Of a DNA stretch of 32,399 nucleotides, positions 1 through 8,127 are shown one piece after another. The stretch's first letter is position 1. The number at the start of each line of letters is the position of its first letter. The stretch lies in assembly GCA_002396885.1 (NCBI GenBank), contig DGXY01000058.1, positions 104,964-137,362 of the forward strand, read 5' to 3'. The DNA comes from Akkermansiaceae bacterium UBA5020 (GTDB lineage: Bacteria > Verrucomicrobiota > Verrucomicrobiia > Verrucomicrobiales > DEV007). Under the pieces are notes generated by a model. It was given only the letters and a program-made list of their open reading frames with translations, had not been told where the DNA came from and made no database searches. Made by a program: the position numbers and the translations under genes.

Positions 1-680
1 ACATCGGCCTGATGAAGGCCGTCGAGCGCTTCGATCCCAACAAGGGTGGCAAGCTCTCGACCTACGCCGCCTGGTGGATCAAACAATCGATCAAGCGCGC
101 CCTCGCCAACCAGAGCAAGACGATCCGCCTGCCCGTTCACATGGTGGACAAGATCTCGAAGATGCGGCGCGTCGCCATGGTCCTCAGCGAGGAACTCGGA
201 CGCGAGCCCACCGACGAGGAACTCGCCGAGGAAATCGGGATCGACCGCGCCAAACTCTCGCACCTGAAGAGCGCCGCCTTGCGTCCCGCCTCGCTCGACG
301 CGCCCATCAGCGACGACGACACGACCGAATTCGGCGAGATCATCGGCGACGAAAAGGCCCAGACGCCGCTCGAATTGCTGAGCCACAAGAACATGCACAT
401 GCAGCTCGACGACCTCCTCGAGGTCCTCGACGAGCGCGAGCGCAAGATCATCGACGCCCGTTTCGGCCTCGCCGGACAAAAGCCCAAGACCCTCGAGGAA
501 GTGGGCCAGGAATTCGGTGTCACCCGCGAGCGCATCCGCCAGTTGCAGAACATCGCCTTGAAAAAGCTCCGCCGCGCCCTCCAGAAGAAGGAAGACCCCG
601 GTCCGCGCCCGCTCCGCAAGGGTGGCGAGGATGTCGACGACGATTTCTTCCGCGATGACGACGATGTGATCGAGTTGTGA
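1..680 (+). CDS. rpoD: Primary sigma-70 factor (RpoD/SigA type), C-terminal part, 5' end outside window
   Basis: This RNA polymerase sigma factor recognises promoters. The reading frame is already open at base 3 (IGLMKAVERFDPNKGGKLST...), which matches the start of conserved region 2, so the true start lies upstream and region 1 is missing. Visible parts are region 2.3-2.4 (STYAAWWIKQSIKRAL, the -10 melting and recognition helix), a region 3 segment with TIRLPVHMVDKI, and region 4 with the helix-turn-helix GVTRERIRQLQNIALKKL just before the end. The combination of regions 2.4, 3 and 4.2 is that of group 1/2 sigma factors, not ECF factors. Beyond region 4.2 there is an extra tail of about 30 residues ending in an acidic stretch (DVDDDFFRDDDDVIEL). 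The gene converges on a sulfatase gene 34 bases away. RpoD versus an RpoS-like group 2 paralogue cannot be settled without the N-terminus. Confidence 0.93.
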   Translation, partial: IGLMKAVERFDPNKGGKLSTYAAWWIKQSIKRALANQSKTIRLPVHMVDKISKMRRVAMVLSEELGREPTDEELAEEIGIDRAKLSHLKSAALRPASLDAPISDDDTTEFGEIIGDEKAQTPLELLSHKNMHMQLDDLLEVLDERERKIIDARFGLAGQKPKTLEEVGQEFGVTRERIRQLQNIALKKLRRALQKKEDPGPRPLRKGGEDVDDDFFRDDDDVIEL

Positions 681-682
681 AA

Positions 683-707
683 GGCCCGGGGCCCGCGGAC
701 CCCGGCC
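683..707. terminator. GC-rich hairpin between convergent genes
   Basis: In the 34-base gap between the stop codons of the sigma gene and the first sulfatase, GGCCcGGGG (683-691) can pair with CCCCGGCC (700-707), leaving one bulged C. There is no T-run on either side, so this is only a possible bidirectional terminator or transcription barrier. Confidence 0.35.
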
Positions 708-714
708 GTGGCCA

Positions 715-2274
715 TCAGTTCGCCTTGGCTTTGCCCTTGGCTGTCGGCAGGGCTTTGATCAGCGCGACTTCGACGTCGTTCTTCAAGTCCGGCCCCTGGG
801 AGGTGCGCCCGCGCTCGATCGCTTCCTCCATCATCGCCTTCATCTTCGCGACGCGTTCGGGATGAGCCGCGACAAGGTTCGTCCTTTCGCCGGGATCGGT
901 CGCGAGATCATAGAGCTGGAACTCCGGCATTCCCGTGGTCTCGTCCGCTCCCGGCTTCGGAAAACTCCATCCGCCCGATCCCGGACAAAGGAGCAACTTC
1001 CACTGCCCGTCGCGGATCGCAAAACTGCCGTTGATCGACTGGCTCACGATGCTGCTCCGCGGACCCGGCCCTTCGCCCAACAGAACCGGCAGAAAACTGA
1101 AGCTGTCCTCGCCCGCGTCGGCAGGCAACGACTGCCCTAACAAATCCGCCATCGTCGCAAGCAGATCGATTTGACCGACGAGCGCGTCGGAGACCGTGCC
1201 CGCCTTCACCTTCGCGGGCCAGCGCACGAGGAAAGGCACCCGGTGTCCCCCCTCGTAGGCGTCGGCCTTGTGACCGCGGTAGACGAAACCCGGCTGATGT
1301 CCCTTGGCGACCAGTTCCTCGATCTTCGCCTGCGGCGAGCAGCCGTTGTCCGAAGTGAACACCACCACCGTGTTTTCAGCCACCCCGTTGACCTCGAGCG
1401 CCACGAGGATCTTGCCCAGGTCGGCATCGACCTGCAGGACGAAGTCGGCGTAGGCATTGAGCCCGCTTTTGCCCTGGAATTCCGGCGTCGGCACAATCGG
1501 CGTGTGCGGCGCGGCGAGGGGGACATAAGCGAAGAAAGGCTGGCCGGCCTTCGCGGCGGTGGAGCGCTCGCCGATGTAATCGATGAGGCACCGCGTGATC
1601 CCCGGCTGCACATCCACCGCCTCGAACTTGGGACCGGCCGGTCCGGTCCGCAACCAGGTCTTTTCCGCGGTCGCCTCCTCGGTGGGGAGTCGGTCGCGGA
1701 TCCAGACGAAGGGAACCATGTCGAGCGAAGCACTGATGCCGTAGTAATGATCGAATCCTCGATCGACCGGACCGTTCTGGATCGGCGCGGTGTAGTCGAC
1801 GAGGCTGACATTCTTGAAGGGCCTGCCGAAGTTGCCCTCGTCGTCGGCCACCGCTCCTCCCTTCAGCGGCCACTCCATCCCGAGGTGCCATTTGCCGATG
1901 CAAGCGGTGTGATAGCCCTGCGCCTTGAGAAAACTCGCGAGCGTCATGCGACCTTCCGAGATCAAGGGCAGCGAAAAGCCCCCGAGAACGCCGCTCTGGA
2001 GCTTCGTGCGCCAGTGGTAGCGTCCCGTCAGGAGCGAATAACGCGTCGGCGTGCAGACTCCAGAGGAAGTGTGCCCGTCGGTGAAGCGCATCCCCTCGGC
2101 GGCGAGCCGGTCGAGGTTCGGCGTCGCGATCTTGGAGTCCGGGTTGTTGCAGCTCACGTCACCATAGCCGAGGTCGTCGGCGAGGATGACGATGACGTTG
2201 GGTTGGTCGGAGGCCGAAAGCGGGAGGCAAGCACAGAGGGCACCGAGGAAGACGGAGAGAAGGCGGTAGTTCAT
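715..2274 (-). CDS. Exported sulfatase, S1 (arylsulfatase-type) family
   Basis: Sulfate-ester hydrolase of the alkaline-phosphatase-like superfamily, 519 aa, a usual length. Residues 1 to about 22 form a Sec signal peptide (hydrophobic core, then LSASDQP), so it acts in the periplasm or outside. Metal-binding Asp residues are seen in LADDLGYGD (D33, D34). The signature is C74-TPTR followed by YSLLTGR, in which Cys would become formylglycine; Thr at the fourth position is an accepted variant. Later landmarks are GKWHLG and the metal-site motif FTSDNG. The C-terminus ends in a short basic KGKAKAN tail. The ATG at 2274 is supported by the signal peptide but has no Shine-Dalgarno sequence. It is the last of four minus-strand sulfatase genes, separated from the previous one by a repeat-filled gap. 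The sulfated substrate cannot be deduced. Confidence 0.93.
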   Translation of the reverse strand: MNYRLLSVFLGALCACLPLSASDQPNVIVILADDLGYGDVSCNNPDSKIATPNLDRLAAEGMRFTDGHTSSGVCTPTRYSLLTGRYHWRTKLQSGVLGGFSLPLISEGRMTLASFLKAQGYHTACIGKWHLGMEWPLKGGAVADDEGNFGRPFKNVSLVDYTAPIQNGPVDRGFDHYYGISASLDMVPFVWIRDRLPTEEATAEKTWLRTGPAGPKFEAVDVQPGITRCLIDYIGERSTAAKAGQPFFAYVPLAAPHTPIVPTPEFQGKSGLNAYADFVLQVDADLGKILVALEVNGVAENTVVVFTSDNGCSPQAKIEELVAKGHQPGFVYRGHKADAYEGGHRVPFLVRWPAKVKAGTVSDALVGQIDLLATMADLLGQSLPADAGEDSFSFLPVLLGEGPGPRSSIVSQSINGSFAIRDGQWKLLLCPGSGGWSFPKPGADETTGMPEFQLYDLATDPGERTNLVAAHPERVAKMKAMMEEAIERGRTSQGPDLKNDVEVALIKALPTAKGKAKAN

Positions 2275-2328
2275 GGAATGGGGGTTGTTAAGAAACTCTC
2301 ATCGATTCGCGATTCGAACGCTGACTCA

Positions 2329-2473
2329 TTTGCGGATATTCGCGCCCATTCGCGTTGAAATCCTGCAAGGAAATCCGCGGTCATCCGCGGAAGCGAAGCG
2401 CATCTGCGGTCATCTGCGTTTTGTTCTTTTCTAAACGCAGATGGACGCGGATTTCCGCAGATATTCGCAGATG
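2329..2473. repeat. Cluster of degenerate CGCAGAT / ATCCGCGG repeats
   Basis: The 287-base gap between the first two sulfatase genes holds no gene. Most of it is made of short related words: TTTGCGGATATTCGCG, AATCCGCGGTCATCCGCGG, CATCTGCGGTCATCTGCG, and then in inverted orientation AAACGCAGATGGACGCGG, TTTCCGCAGATATTCGCAG. ATCTGCGTTT (2412-2421) and AAACGCAGAT (2433-2442) are a perfect 10-bp stem around an 11-base loop. I recognise this style of repeat ('CGCAGATG AACGCAGAT') as a dispersed intergenic repeat in several bacterial genomes. Its function is unknown, and it may fold in RNA or DNA. Confidence 0.75.
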
Positions 2474-2520
2474 AGGTTTTTTGAACGCGCGTTCTTCGCC
2501 GAATGCGCCCATCGAAGTCA

Positions 2521-2558
2521 TCTACCTTTTACCTTTCACTTTTTACCTTTTACTTCCC
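2521..2558. repeat. Pyrimidine-rich TTTTACC repeat
   Basis: A run of imperfect 7-8-base units of the form CTTTTAC / CTTTCAC / TTTTTAC ends directly beside the stop codon of the sulfatase gene at 2562. A similar tract lies at 8128-8172. On the minus strand it reads as GGTAAAA repeats immediately downstream of the sulfatase. No coding role is apparent here. Confidence 0.6.
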
Positions 2559-2561
2559 GTC

Positions 2562-4070
2562 TCAAGGCTTGAACAGATTCGGCGCCCACATCGGCCCTTC
2601 GCTCACCGGCGGCGTCACTCCGTCCTTCGGAAACGTCTTCTTGGCGGCCTCTTGCAAGGTCTTGCTCAGTTCCGCGACGGTCGCGGCATGTTCGGGTTTC
2701 TTGGCGAGGTTCACCCGTTCGCCCGAATCGGCCTCGTGGTCGTAGAGCTCCGCGCCTTCCCTGCCTTCATCCCACTCCGTGTAACGCCAACGATCGGTGC
2801 GCAGGCTGTAGCCAAAGAAGCGCTTCGCGCCCGCGCCCTTCGCCGCAGCCGCTTGCGGCTTTAATCCGCCACCACGAGCCACCTGCGTCAGGGCCCAGCC
2901 ACGTCCCTTCGCCGAGGGATCCTGCAACATCGGCACGAGCGATTGCCCCTGGAGATTCCCCGGAGCCTTGACCCCGGCGAGCTCGGTGAGGGTCGGATAC
3001 AGATCGACCTGGCTGACGGGTTCGTCCACCACCCCTCCCTTCGTCTTGCCCGGGGCCACGATCAAGAGTGGCACCCGCGCGCTGCCTTCGAAGAGGCTCT
3101 GCTTTTGATAGAGGCCGTGCTCGCCCATGTGGTAACCGTGATCGCTCGTGAAGACGATGATTGTGTTCTCCGCTAGACCGAGCCGATCGAGCGAGGCGAC
3201 GACTCGCCCCACCTGGGTATCGAGAAAGCTGATACTCGCATAGTAGGCCTGGGCGCATTGGCGGTGGAGTTCGTCGGTGAGCTGATCCTGCTCCTTCTTG
3301 TAGCTGCCGAGGGCGGCGGCAGGTACATCCTCAGGATTGTCCGTTACCTTTTGGTAGGGCCGCATCGTCTCGGTCGGGTAGTAGTCGAAATACGGCTTCT
3401 CCGGAGCCACGTAGGGCGTGTGGGGCCTGTAAAATCCCACCGCCAGGAAGAAGGGACGATCCTTCTCTTTTGCGCAGCGTTCCAGGACCCATTCCGCGTC
3501 CTTCGCCAGCATCGCATCGGTGTGAAACTCATCGCTCTTCGGCGAAGCATACCAGCTCAGCGTGCCACCGTATTGGCCGGGAGTCAGCGTGACGATCGGC
3601 CCCTCGTCGATGCGATCGACCCCGGCGGGATTGAGTTCCAGCTCCCAAGAACCCGGATCGTCATGACCATTCGTCCCGATCGAGTTGGGGACGTTGTAAT
3701 GATAGAGCTTTCCGATCCGCCCGGCCAGATATCCCTCGAGACGGAAGGCCTGCGGCAGGCTGATGGCCGAGGGAATCGTCTGGCGGAAGATGAGCGAGTT
3801 GCTGAGGATCCCGGTGCTGTTCGGATAGAGCCCCGTCAGCATCGAGTTCCGGCTCGGACCGCAGAGTGGAAAGGCGCAGTAGGCTTTGTCAAAGCGCACC
3901 CCGCGGGCGGCGAGGGCGTCGATGTTCGGCGTCTTCGCCTTTTCATCACCATAGCAGCCAAGGTAATTGTTGAGGTCGTCGGAGATGAGGAAGAGGACAT
4001 TCGGGCGGTCCGCGGCGGAGGCGAGGCCGGTGAAGAGGAGCAGCGCGAGAGTGTAGAGGGTTCGTTGCAT
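2562..4070 (-). CDS. Exported sulfatase, iduronate-2-sulfatase-like
   Basis: S1-family sulfatase of 502 aa. A signal peptide covers residues 1 to about 20 (ending LASAAD). Metal ligands sit in SDDLNNYLGCYGD (D31, D32), and the signature C70-GPSR-NSMLTG is the canonical formylglycine motif. The DDLNNYLGCYG start, LCGPSR context and DHGYHMGEHGLYQK motif resemble iduronate-2-sulfatase and related Bacteroidetes/Planctomycetes enzymes, which act on 2-O-sulfated uronic acids or similar sugars. The family resemblance is clear, but the exact substrate is inference. An Ala/Lys/Gly-rich loop (PQAAAAKGAGAK) in the C-terminal third looks like a lineage-specific insertion. The gene lies downstream of the 4198-5607 sulfatase across a 127-base gap containing a paired palindrome. 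No ribosome-binding site is seen before the ATG. Confidence 0.93.
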   Translation of the reverse strand: MQRTLYTLALLLFTGLASAADRPNVLFLISDDLNNYLGCYGDEKAKTPNIDALAARGVRFDKAYCAFPLCGPSRNSMLTGLYPNSTGILSNSLIFRQTIPSAISLPQAFRLEGYLAGRIGKLYHYNVPNSIGTNGHDDPGSWELELNPAGVDRIDEGPIVTLTPGQYGGTLSWYASPKSDEFHTDAMLAKDAEWVLERCAKEKDRPFFLAVGFYRPHTPYVAPEKPYFDYYPTETMRPYQKVTDNPEDVPAAALGSYKKEQDQLTDELHRQCAQAYYASISFLDTQVGRVVASLDRLGLAENTIIVFTSDHGYHMGEHGLYQKQSLFEGSARVPLLIVAPGKTKGGVVDEPVSQVDLYPTLTELAGVKAPGNLQGQSLVPMLQDPSAKGRGWALTQVARGGGLKPQAAAAKGAGAKRFFGYSLRTDRWRYTEWDEGREGAELYDHEADSGERVNLAKKPEHAATVAELSKTLQEAAKKTFPKDGVTPPVSEGPMWAPNLFKP

Positions 4071-4141
4071 GGGGAAAGAGGGTTGGGGCGGTTCCGAGGA
4101 TAGCGCGGAATGGAACTCCGTGGGAAGCTCGGAGTTTCGGG

Positions 4142-4204
4142 AAAGTAGAAGCGGCGTCCTGCCGCTTCTTGAGATGAAAAGCGGCGGGACGCCGCTTCTA
4201 CTTT
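4142..4204. repeat. REPIN-like paired palindrome (GTAG-headed)
   Basis: Left arm 4142-4167 and right arm 4179-4204 are inverted copies, 26 bases each. They differ only at T4160/G4186, which would still pair as G-U in RNA. Each arm is itself a small palindrome, AGCGGC-GTCCT-GCCGCT and AGCGGC-GGGAC-GCCGCT, and each begins at its outer end with GTAG. A GTAG head plus a palindrome, arranged as two inverted copies, is the layout of REP/REPIN elements. The right arm runs into the sulfatase gene at 4198-5607. The TAG of its GTAG is that gene's stop codon. Confidence 0.8.
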
Positions 4205-5607
4205 TTCCACCGCGGCTCCCATTCCGGCAGAGGAGTCCGCGCGGTTTTCAGATACTCGCCGATCTTGGTGGCGATATCAGGGTGCCGCGCCGCCACATCG
4301 GTTTCCTCGGCGACGTCGTTCTCCTGATCATACAACCTCACCGTCGCATCAGGACCTCCCTGCCGGATGCCTTTCCAGCGCCCTTGATACAGGGCCGCCT
4401 GTTTGAAACCGCCCTCGTGGAATTCCCAATAAAGAAACTCGTGCTCCTTCTGCTCTTGCGGCTTGCCGGTGAGGAGTGGGACGAGGCTGATCCCGTCGAG
4501 ATTCGCGGGCGTCTCGGCCTTCGCCAAATCGGTCGCGGTGGGGAACCAGTCGGGGAAATAGCCGACGTGATCGGAGACCGCGGGCTTCACCGTGCCGGGC
4601 CACCAGGCGAGGAAGGGCACGCGGATGCCGCCGTCGGTGAGGCTGCGCTTGATCCCGGTGTAGGGTCCGTTGGGGTCGAATCGGTCGAGGTTGTGTTGGC
4701 TCTCGTCGTGAGGACCGTTGTCGCTCGTAAAGATGACGAGGGTGTTCCCGGCGAGACCGAGGAGCTCGAGCTGGTCCAACATTCTCCCGACATAGCCGTC
4801 GAGCCGGGTGATCATCGCGGCCTGTCCTTTGTCCTGATCCGGCCAATCCATCTTCGCGTAGGGTCCGTAATCGGGCACGTGCGCCCCATCGCCGATTTCC
4901 CTGGCCCGCTCGTTGTTGGCATGGGGAATGACGAGGCTCCAGTAGAGGAAGAAGGGCTGAGCCTGATTTCGCGAGACAAACTTGAGCGCCTCATCGGTGA
5001 GCAGATCATCGGCGTAGAGGACGGGATCCTCCGAATAGCCGCCGCCGTGATCGCCGACCGGAGTGAGGTAGTTCGGCAAGGAAACCTTGGCCTCATTCCG
5101 CCAGAGATAGTCGGGAAAATGGTTGTGGGCGTGGTGCTGGTTCAGGTAACCGAAGAACTCGTCAAAACCCTGTTTCGAGGGGAGCCCAGTATCGGCCGCA
5201 CCGACATCACCGAGCCCCCATTTGCCGATGAGAGCGGTGCGGTAGCCGGCCTTCTGCAAGGCGGCGGCCACGGTGAGATCGCCGGGCTTCAAGGCCTGGG
5301 CTGCGGGATTGCCCTTTCCGGAATTGCCGCGGACGCGGGTGTGGCCGTGATGGAGACCGGTCATGAGCACACTGCGCGAAGGCGCGCAGACGGTGGCCCC
5401 GGCGTAGAAATGGTTGAAGCGTATCCCTTCCGCGGCCATGCGGTCGAGACAAGGCGTTTTGATGACCTTCTGCCCGTAGCTGCCGAGGTCGCCCCAGCCG
5501 AGATCGTCGGCCATGATCCAGATGAGGTTGGGGCGGGATTCGGCGGCTAGGGTTTTACCACCGAGGGCACAGAGGGACACGGAAAGGAGAAGAAAGAGAC
5601 GATTCAT
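4198..5607 (-). CDS. Exported sulfatase, arylsulfatase A-like
   Basis: S1-family sulfatase of 469 aa. The signal peptide covers residues 1 to about 22 (LGGKTLAAES). Landmarks are MADDLGWGDLGSYG (metal Asp D34, D35), the formylglycine signature C74-APSR-SVLMTG, GKWGLGDVG (substrate-site Lys) and FTSDNGPHDE. The sequence following the signature (LHHGHTRVRGN) and QGFDEFFGYLNQHHAHNHFP is typical of the arylsulfatase group common in Planctomycetota and Bacteroidota. The substrate is unknown. The gene lies 9 bases downstream of the next sulfatase (5617-6969), so the two are almost certainly co-transcribed. Its last Lys codon and TAG stop lie inside the paired palindrome at 4142-4204, suggesting that the 3' end was remodelled by that repeat. 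Confidence 0.93.
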   Translation of the reverse strand: MNRLFLLLSVSLCALGGKTLAAESRPNLIWIMADDLGWGDLGSYGQKVIKTPCLDRMAAEGIRFNHFYAGATVCAPSRSVLMTGLHHGHTRVRGNSGKGNPAAQALKPGDLTVAAALQKAGYRTALIGKWGLGDVGAADTGLPSKQGFDEFFGYLNQHHAHNHFPDYLWRNEAKVSLPNYLTPVGDHGGGYSEDPVLYADDLLTDEALKFVSRNQAQPFFLYWSLVIPHANNERAREIGDGAHVPDYGPYAKMDWPDQDKGQAAMITRLDGYVGRMLDQLELLGLAGNTLVIFTSDNGPHDESQHNLDRFDPNGPYTGIKRSLTDGGIRVPFLAWWPGTVKPAVSDHVGYFPDWFPTATDLAKAETPANLDGISLVPLLTGKPQEQKEHEFLYWEFHEGGFKQAALYQGRWKGIRQGGPDATVRLYDQENDVAEETDVAARHPDIATKIGEYLKTARTPLPEWEPRWKK

Positions 5608-5616
5608 GAAAAGGTG

Positions 5617-6969
5617 TCAGGGCTTTTGCCAGGGGGTGGAGCCGCCGCGCTGGATATGGCGCGAGAGGGCGTTGGAAAGTTCGTTGAAAACCTTCGGCGC
5701 TTTCGTGGCGACGTTGGTGGTTTCGTGAGGGTCGTTCTTCAGGTGGTAGAGTTCACGCGGGCTGTAGGGATCGTTCTGCAGCAGCTTCCATTCGCCACGG
5801 ATGAGAGCCTGATAATCCTTCCCTCCGTAGGCCCTGCCACCTTCGCGACGCACGAAATAGAGCTCGCGATTCTCCGGCATGGATTTGCCTTCAAGCAAGG
5901 GAACGAGGCTGATGGCGTCGAGTTGCTCCGGCACGCTGGACTTCGCTCCGGCGAGTTCGAGAAAGGTGGGAACCAGATCGAAATTCAATCCGGCGTAGTC
6001 GCTCTTTGACCCGGCAGTGATCTTTGCGGGCCAGCGCATCAGGAAGGGCACGCGCAACCCTCCGTCATAGTGACTCTGTTTGCCGTCGCGCCAAGGATCG
6101 TTTTTTTGTCCGTGCGGCAGGGAACCGCCATTGTCGGCACTGAAGACGACCACGGTGTTTTCGGTCAGTCCTAGTTCGTCGAGCAAGGCAAGGACGCGTC
6201 CGATGCCGTGGTCGAGGTGCTCGACAAACGCAACGTTGGCGGCGCGTTTTTCGTCCATGTCAGGATGGCGCGCCTTCACCTTTGCGAGCCATTCGGCGGG
6301 CGGCTCGATCGGAAAGTGCGGCGCGTTGTAGGCGAGATAGAGATAAAAGGGCTGCTCCTTCGTCGCCGCGCGCGCCTTGAGGTAGGCAATGGACCAATCG
6401 GTGAAGAGATCGGTGGCATGACCCTCAGCTTCGATCACCTGGTCGTTCTTGCGGAGGTAGTTCTTCCCGTGACGCAGGTGGGTCGTATAGCTATCCATCA
6501 TATCGCCGAGGAAGCCGTGGAAAAAATCGAAGCCGCGTTCGTTCGGCGTGTTCGGCGATTCAAGACCGAGGTGCCATTTCCCGACGATCCCGGTATGGTA
6601 ACCTGCCTTGCCGAGCTCGTTGGCGATGGTGGGCACGCCGGGCGCGAAGTATCCCCAGGAGTTCTCGGGCTGGGTGCGGATCACACCCGGCACACCGACG
6701 CGATCGGGGTAAAGTCCCGTGAGAAGCGCCGCCCGCGAGGGCGAGCAGACCGTGCCGTTCGCCCGCATCGTCGTGAAGACCATGCCTTCCTTCCCGATCC
6801 GGTCGATGTTCGGTGTTTGCACGTCCTTGGCCCCATAGATCGACACGTCACCGTAGCCGTGATCGTCGGTGAGGATGACGAGAAAATTGGGCGGAGCGGC
6901 GTGGGCGGATTCACCAAGGAGGGAACCCAGGAGCAAGGAGAAAAGAACGAAACCGGTCAGGAGGGACAT
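5617..6969 (-). CDS. Exported sulfatase, S1 family
   Basis: S1-family sulfatase of 450 aa and the promoter-proximal gene of the first sulfatase cluster. The signal peptide spans residues 1 to about 25 (SLLTGFVLFSLLLG ... SAHAAPP). Landmarks are LTDDHGYGDVSIYG (D35, D36), the formylglycine signature C75-SPSR-AALLTG, GKWHLGLE, and FSADNGGSLPHGQ near the metal site. The GYGDVSIYGAKDVQTPNIDRI pattern places it among arylsulfatase-type enzymes. The substrate is not predictable. The downstream sulfatase starts 9 bases after this stop codon. Upstream, a 135-base gap separates it from the divergent oxidoreductase gene at 7105, so a shared divergent promoter region is likely there. I could not pick out convincing -35/-10 boxes in that gap. 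Confidence 0.93.
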   Translation of the reverse strand: MSLLTGFVLFSLLLGSLLGESAHAAPPNFLVILTDDHGYGDVSIYGAKDVQTPNIDRIGKEGMVFTTMRANGTVCSPSRAALLTGLYPDRVGVPGVIRTQPENSWGYFAPGVPTIANELGKAGYHTGIVGKWHLGLESPNTPNERGFDFFHGFLGDMMDSYTTHLRHGKNYLRKNDQVIEAEGHATDLFTDWSIAYLKARAATKEQPFYLYLAYNAPHFPIEPPAEWLAKVKARHPDMDEKRAANVAFVEHLDHGIGRVLALLDELGLTENTVVVFSADNGGSLPHGQKNDPWRDGKQSHYDGGLRVPFLMRWPAKITAGSKSDYAGLNFDLVPTFLELAGAKSSVPEQLDAISLVPLLEGKSMPENRELYFVRREGGRAYGGKDYQALIRGEWKLLQNDPYSPRELYHLKNDPHETTNVATKAPKVFNELSNALSRHIQRGGSTPWQKP

Positions 6970-7104
6970 TTTCGATCAGGCTAAGGGATGAAGAACGGGC
7001 AGGTCGAGAGGTGGGAAGAAACCCTGGTGGCTTCTTTCCGTTTCGCATGCGGCGTCATCGCGGCATCGCCAATTCACCCGGCTTCGGGATAGGATCAAGC
7101 ACCG

Positions 7105-8115
7105 ATGAACCTCCGACCGCTTGCCCTGCTACTCGCCTTCACCAACGGCTCCGCCGCCCTCGCCGAGGAGTCCGCTCCTCCCCTGCTCCGCGCGGGCATC
7201 GTGGGACTGGACACCTCGCACGTCCCGGCCTTCACGAAACTCTTCAACGATCCGAACGCAGAAGGCGATCTGGCTGGCATCAAGGTCGTCGCCGGATATC
7301 CGGGCGGCACGGACATGCCGGCGAGCAAGGACCGCGTTGCGAAATTCACCGAGCAGGTCAAGGGCATGGGCGTGGAGATCGTCGAGACGATCCCACAGTT
7401 GCTCGAAAAGGTCGACGTCGTCCTGCTCGAGAGCGTCGACGGACGCATCCACCTCGAGGAGGCGAAACAAATCTTCCCCTCCGGCAAACCGGTCTTCATC
7501 GACAAGCCGCTTGGCGGCAACCTGCCCGAGTCCATCGCCATCTTCGAGCTGGCGAAGAAACACAAGGTCCCCCTCTTCTCGAGTTCCTCGACCCGCTTCG
7601 GGGCCGGGCTCTCCGCGGTCGGTGCCAATGCGGAACTTGGCGACCTCCTCGGCGCGACGACTTGGGGTCCCTGTTCCTACCAACCCGGCACCCCCGATCT
7701 CTTCTTCTACGCGATCCACGGCGTCGAGGCGCTCTACACGATCATGGGCAAGGGCTGTGAAACCGTCTCGCGGGTGAAAGGTCCCGTGCACGATCAGGTC
7801 ACCGGCACCTGGAGCGAGGGCCGCCTCGGAGTTTATCGCGGCATTGTCCGCGGCAAGGCCGACTTCGGCGCGACCGTCTACGGCAGCAAGAGCATCCTCC
7901 AGATCGCCGAGTCGCCGAACTACGCGAACCTCTGCCGGGCCATCGGCAAATTCTTCCGCACCGGCGTGCCACCGGTGAGCGAGGAGGAAACGCTCGAGCT
8001 GCTCACCTTCATGGAAGCCGCCGACGAAAGCGTGCGGCAAGAGGGCAAGGCGGTCGCGCTGAACGAGATCTTCGCGAAGGCGAAGGAGGAAGCGGCGAAG
8101 TTGGTGGATCAATAG
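7105..8115 (+). CDS. Exported Gfo/Idh/MocA-family oxidoreductase
   Basis: NAD(P)-dependent oxidoreductase family protein, 336 aa. A Sec-like signal peptide (residues 1-20, ending AALAEES) precedes a Rossmann domain beginning LRAGIVGLDTSHVPAF. The usual GxGxxG loop is replaced by GIVGLDTSH. The catalytic-lysine motif, usually EKP, appears as FIDKPLGG (K134). The C-terminal half is the alpha/beta substrate domain. Many Planctomycetota and Verrucomicrobiota carry exported relatives, mostly uncharacterised; sugars or inositols are common substrates in the family. Sec export of an apo-dinucleotide enzyme is odd, because the cofactor would have to be loaded outside. It is divergent from the sulfatase cluster and 79 bases upstream of a second member of the family. 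Start: the ATG gives the signal peptide, and a weak AGGA lies 10 bases before it. Confidence 0.85.
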   Translation: MNLRPLALLLAFTNGSAALAEESAPPLLRAGIVGLDTSHVPAFTKLFNDPNAEGDLAGIKVVAGYPGGTDMPASKDRVAKFTEQVKGMGVEIVETIPQLLEKVDVVLLESVDGRIHLEEAKQIFPSGKPVFIDKPLGGNLPESIAIFELAKKHKVPLFSSSSTRFGAGLSAVGANAELGDLLGATTWGPCSYQPGTPDLFFYAIHGVEALYTIMGKGCETVSRVKGPVHDQVTGTWSEGRLGVYRGIVRGKADFGATVYGSKSILQIAESPNYANLCRAIGKFFRTGVPPVSEEETLELLTFMEAADESVRQEGKAVALNEIFAKAKEEAAKLVDQ

Positions 8116-8127
8116 TTCTTCATTCGC

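Noticed and set aside
2329..2473. CRISPR array
   Set aside because: Units are short, degenerate, in both orientations and without regular spacers.
4069..5550. A plus-strand open frame of 493 codons opposite the third sulfatase
   Set aside because: Antisense shadow of a gene with clear catalytic motifs and a signal peptide; the shadow product has no domain pattern.
6970..7104. Specific -35/-10 promoter boxes in the divergent gap
   Set aside because: No pair of boxes with acceptable match and spacing could be chosen over chance on either strand.
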